DNA of 7,540 bases from Acidobacteriaceae bacterium (GTDB lineage: Bacteria > Acidobacteriota > Terriglobia > Terriglobales > Acidobacteriaceae): contig PKYX01000544.1 in assembly GCA_003132825.1 (NCBI GenBank), positions 4,486-12,025 on the forward strand, in the 5' to 3' direction. Every line of letters starts with the position of its first letter. Within the stretch, counting starts at the first letter, position 1. Below are positions 7,043 through 7,540 of the stretch, in pieces. A model generated the notes under the pieces. It saw only the letters and a program-made list of their open reading frames with translations, was not told where the DNA came from and made no database searches. The position numbers and the translations under genes are program-made.

Positions 7043-7540
7043 TTAACGCCCCGTGACTTCGAGGATCTGCTCATCCGAGCTCTTCCACGCCGGGACTCCC
7101 TCATGGCTTAATTTTTGTGCGGCATCGTCCCAGTGCAGATGAGTAGTGCTGCTGTCGCCTTTTTCGTACGCGTAGGTCTTTCCGTCATCCGTGTAGAGCG
7201 TGAAGTCGCTGTTCGCTCCGGGATACACGCGCACCTTGGCGATCTCCTGCACTTGATTCGCGCTTTCGATTGGCGCTCCCAGAGGCACAATCGAACCGGC
7301 ACGCACAAACAGAGGCAGCGTATCGATTGGAGCGGCAACATTAATAGTCTGCCCGCCGTGGACGCGCTCGTTAGTCCAGTAGTTGTACCAATCGGTGCCC
7401 GCCGGCAGATAGACCATGCGGCTGGTCGCTCCCTGTTCGGTGACTGGGGCTACAAGAAACGCCGGACCAAACATGTACTCGTCGCATAGGCTGGCCACTT
7501 TCGGGTCGTCGGGAAAATCCATGAAAAGGGCGCGCATATG
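7043..7540 (-). CDS. GH31 glycoside hydrolase, C-terminal part only (cut by the right edge)
   Basis: The last 165 residues of a second GH31 enzyme; the frame stays open at the right edge, and the Met codons near it are internal. The visible part covers the end of the barrel and the proximal beta-domain (RALFMDF, then EYMFGPAFLVAPV, VYLPAG, WYNYW and PLFVRAGSIVPLG), followed by a DUF5110-like stretch (VRVYPGANSDFTLYTDDG, then TYAYEKGD). It aligns along its length with the neighbouring GH31 protein (QFMFGPAILVAPV, VYLPES, PLFIRGGSIVPFG, TYNYEKG). By eye about 45-50% of positions are identical over roughly 115 residues, so the two are old paralogues and not a recent duplication. Catalytic residues and any signal peptide are outside the window, so specificity cannot be judged. 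The protein ends shortly after DUF5110 (EVTGR, TAA 7043-7045). It is probably the upstream gene of the same transcript. Confidence 0.93.
   Translation of the reverse strand, partial: HMRALFMDFPDDPKVASLCDEYMFGPAFLVAPVTEQGATSRMVYLPAGTDWYNYWTNERVHGGQTINVAAPIDTLPLFVRAGSIVPLGAPIESANQVQEIAKVRVYPGANSDFTLYTDDGKTYAYEKGDSSTTHLHWDDAAQKLSHEGVPAWKSSDEQILEVTGR

Noticed and set aside
1..7540. CRISPR array, tRNA, rRNA, insertion sequence or phage genes
   Set aside because: I saw no regularly spaced repeats, tRNA-like arms, transposase or integrase motifs. The repeated Asp-rich segments in the first gene are protein repeats, not DNA repeats.

Overview
The window reads as an accessory carbohydrate-use region of a soil-type member of the Acidobacteriota. 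That assignment is an inference from gene families, not from a marker gene. Three things point there: an FG-GAP/VCBS protein ending in an ASPIC/UnbV domain, of the kind expanded in Acidobacteriota; a single-pass membrane protein whose N-terminal signature (FRNS...LKER..IG.E.F...VR..A.E.R.RL..YY...IELP.GSY.PEF) I associate with large acidobacterial paralogue families; and a set of secreted glycoside hydrolases at moderate GC. I see no rRNA, tRNA, CRISPR array, transposase, integrase or phage gene.

Layout from left to right. A plus-strand CDS runs in from the left edge to 1459 and encodes a beta-propeller-like repeat protein with an ASPIC/UnbV C-terminus (5' end outside the window). It converges with a minus-strand gene (1530-2810) encoding a membrane-tethered, regulator-like protein of unknown function. 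The 70 bp between their ends contain no convincing terminator. Upstream of the minus-strand gene is a 264 bp non-coding gap (2811-3074) with a perfect TTGACA hexamer and several GGTTTC/GAAACC half-sites. Next come three minus-strand glycoside hydrolase genes, read right to left: the 3' end of a GH31 gene cut by the right edge (7540-7043), a complete GH31 gene (6937-4550) and a GH63/MGH1-like gene (4418-3075). The gaps between them are 105 and 131 bp.

How they may work together. Both complete hydrolases carry N-terminal signal-peptide-like segments, so they should act in the periplasm or outside the cell. The complete GH31 enzyme has the FWLDSAEPE nucleophile motif typical of the alpha-xylosidase-like branch rather than the WxDMNE form of classical alpha-glucosidases. 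The partial upstream paralogue is about 45-50% identical to it over the alignable C-terminal region. The GH63-like protein is a compact (alpha/alpha)6-barrel enzyme with plausible Asp and Glu catalytic residues. Together they look like an exo-acting set that removes alpha-linked residues (xylose, glucose or similar) from imported or surface-bound oligosaccharides. The regulator-like membrane protein downstream could sense a periplasmic signal linked to this set, but it has its own promoter-like region and nothing in the sequence proves the link.

The best leads for something under-described are the membrane-tethered protein family and the tandem GH31 plus GH63-like combination. Nothing here amounts to a clearly new system.
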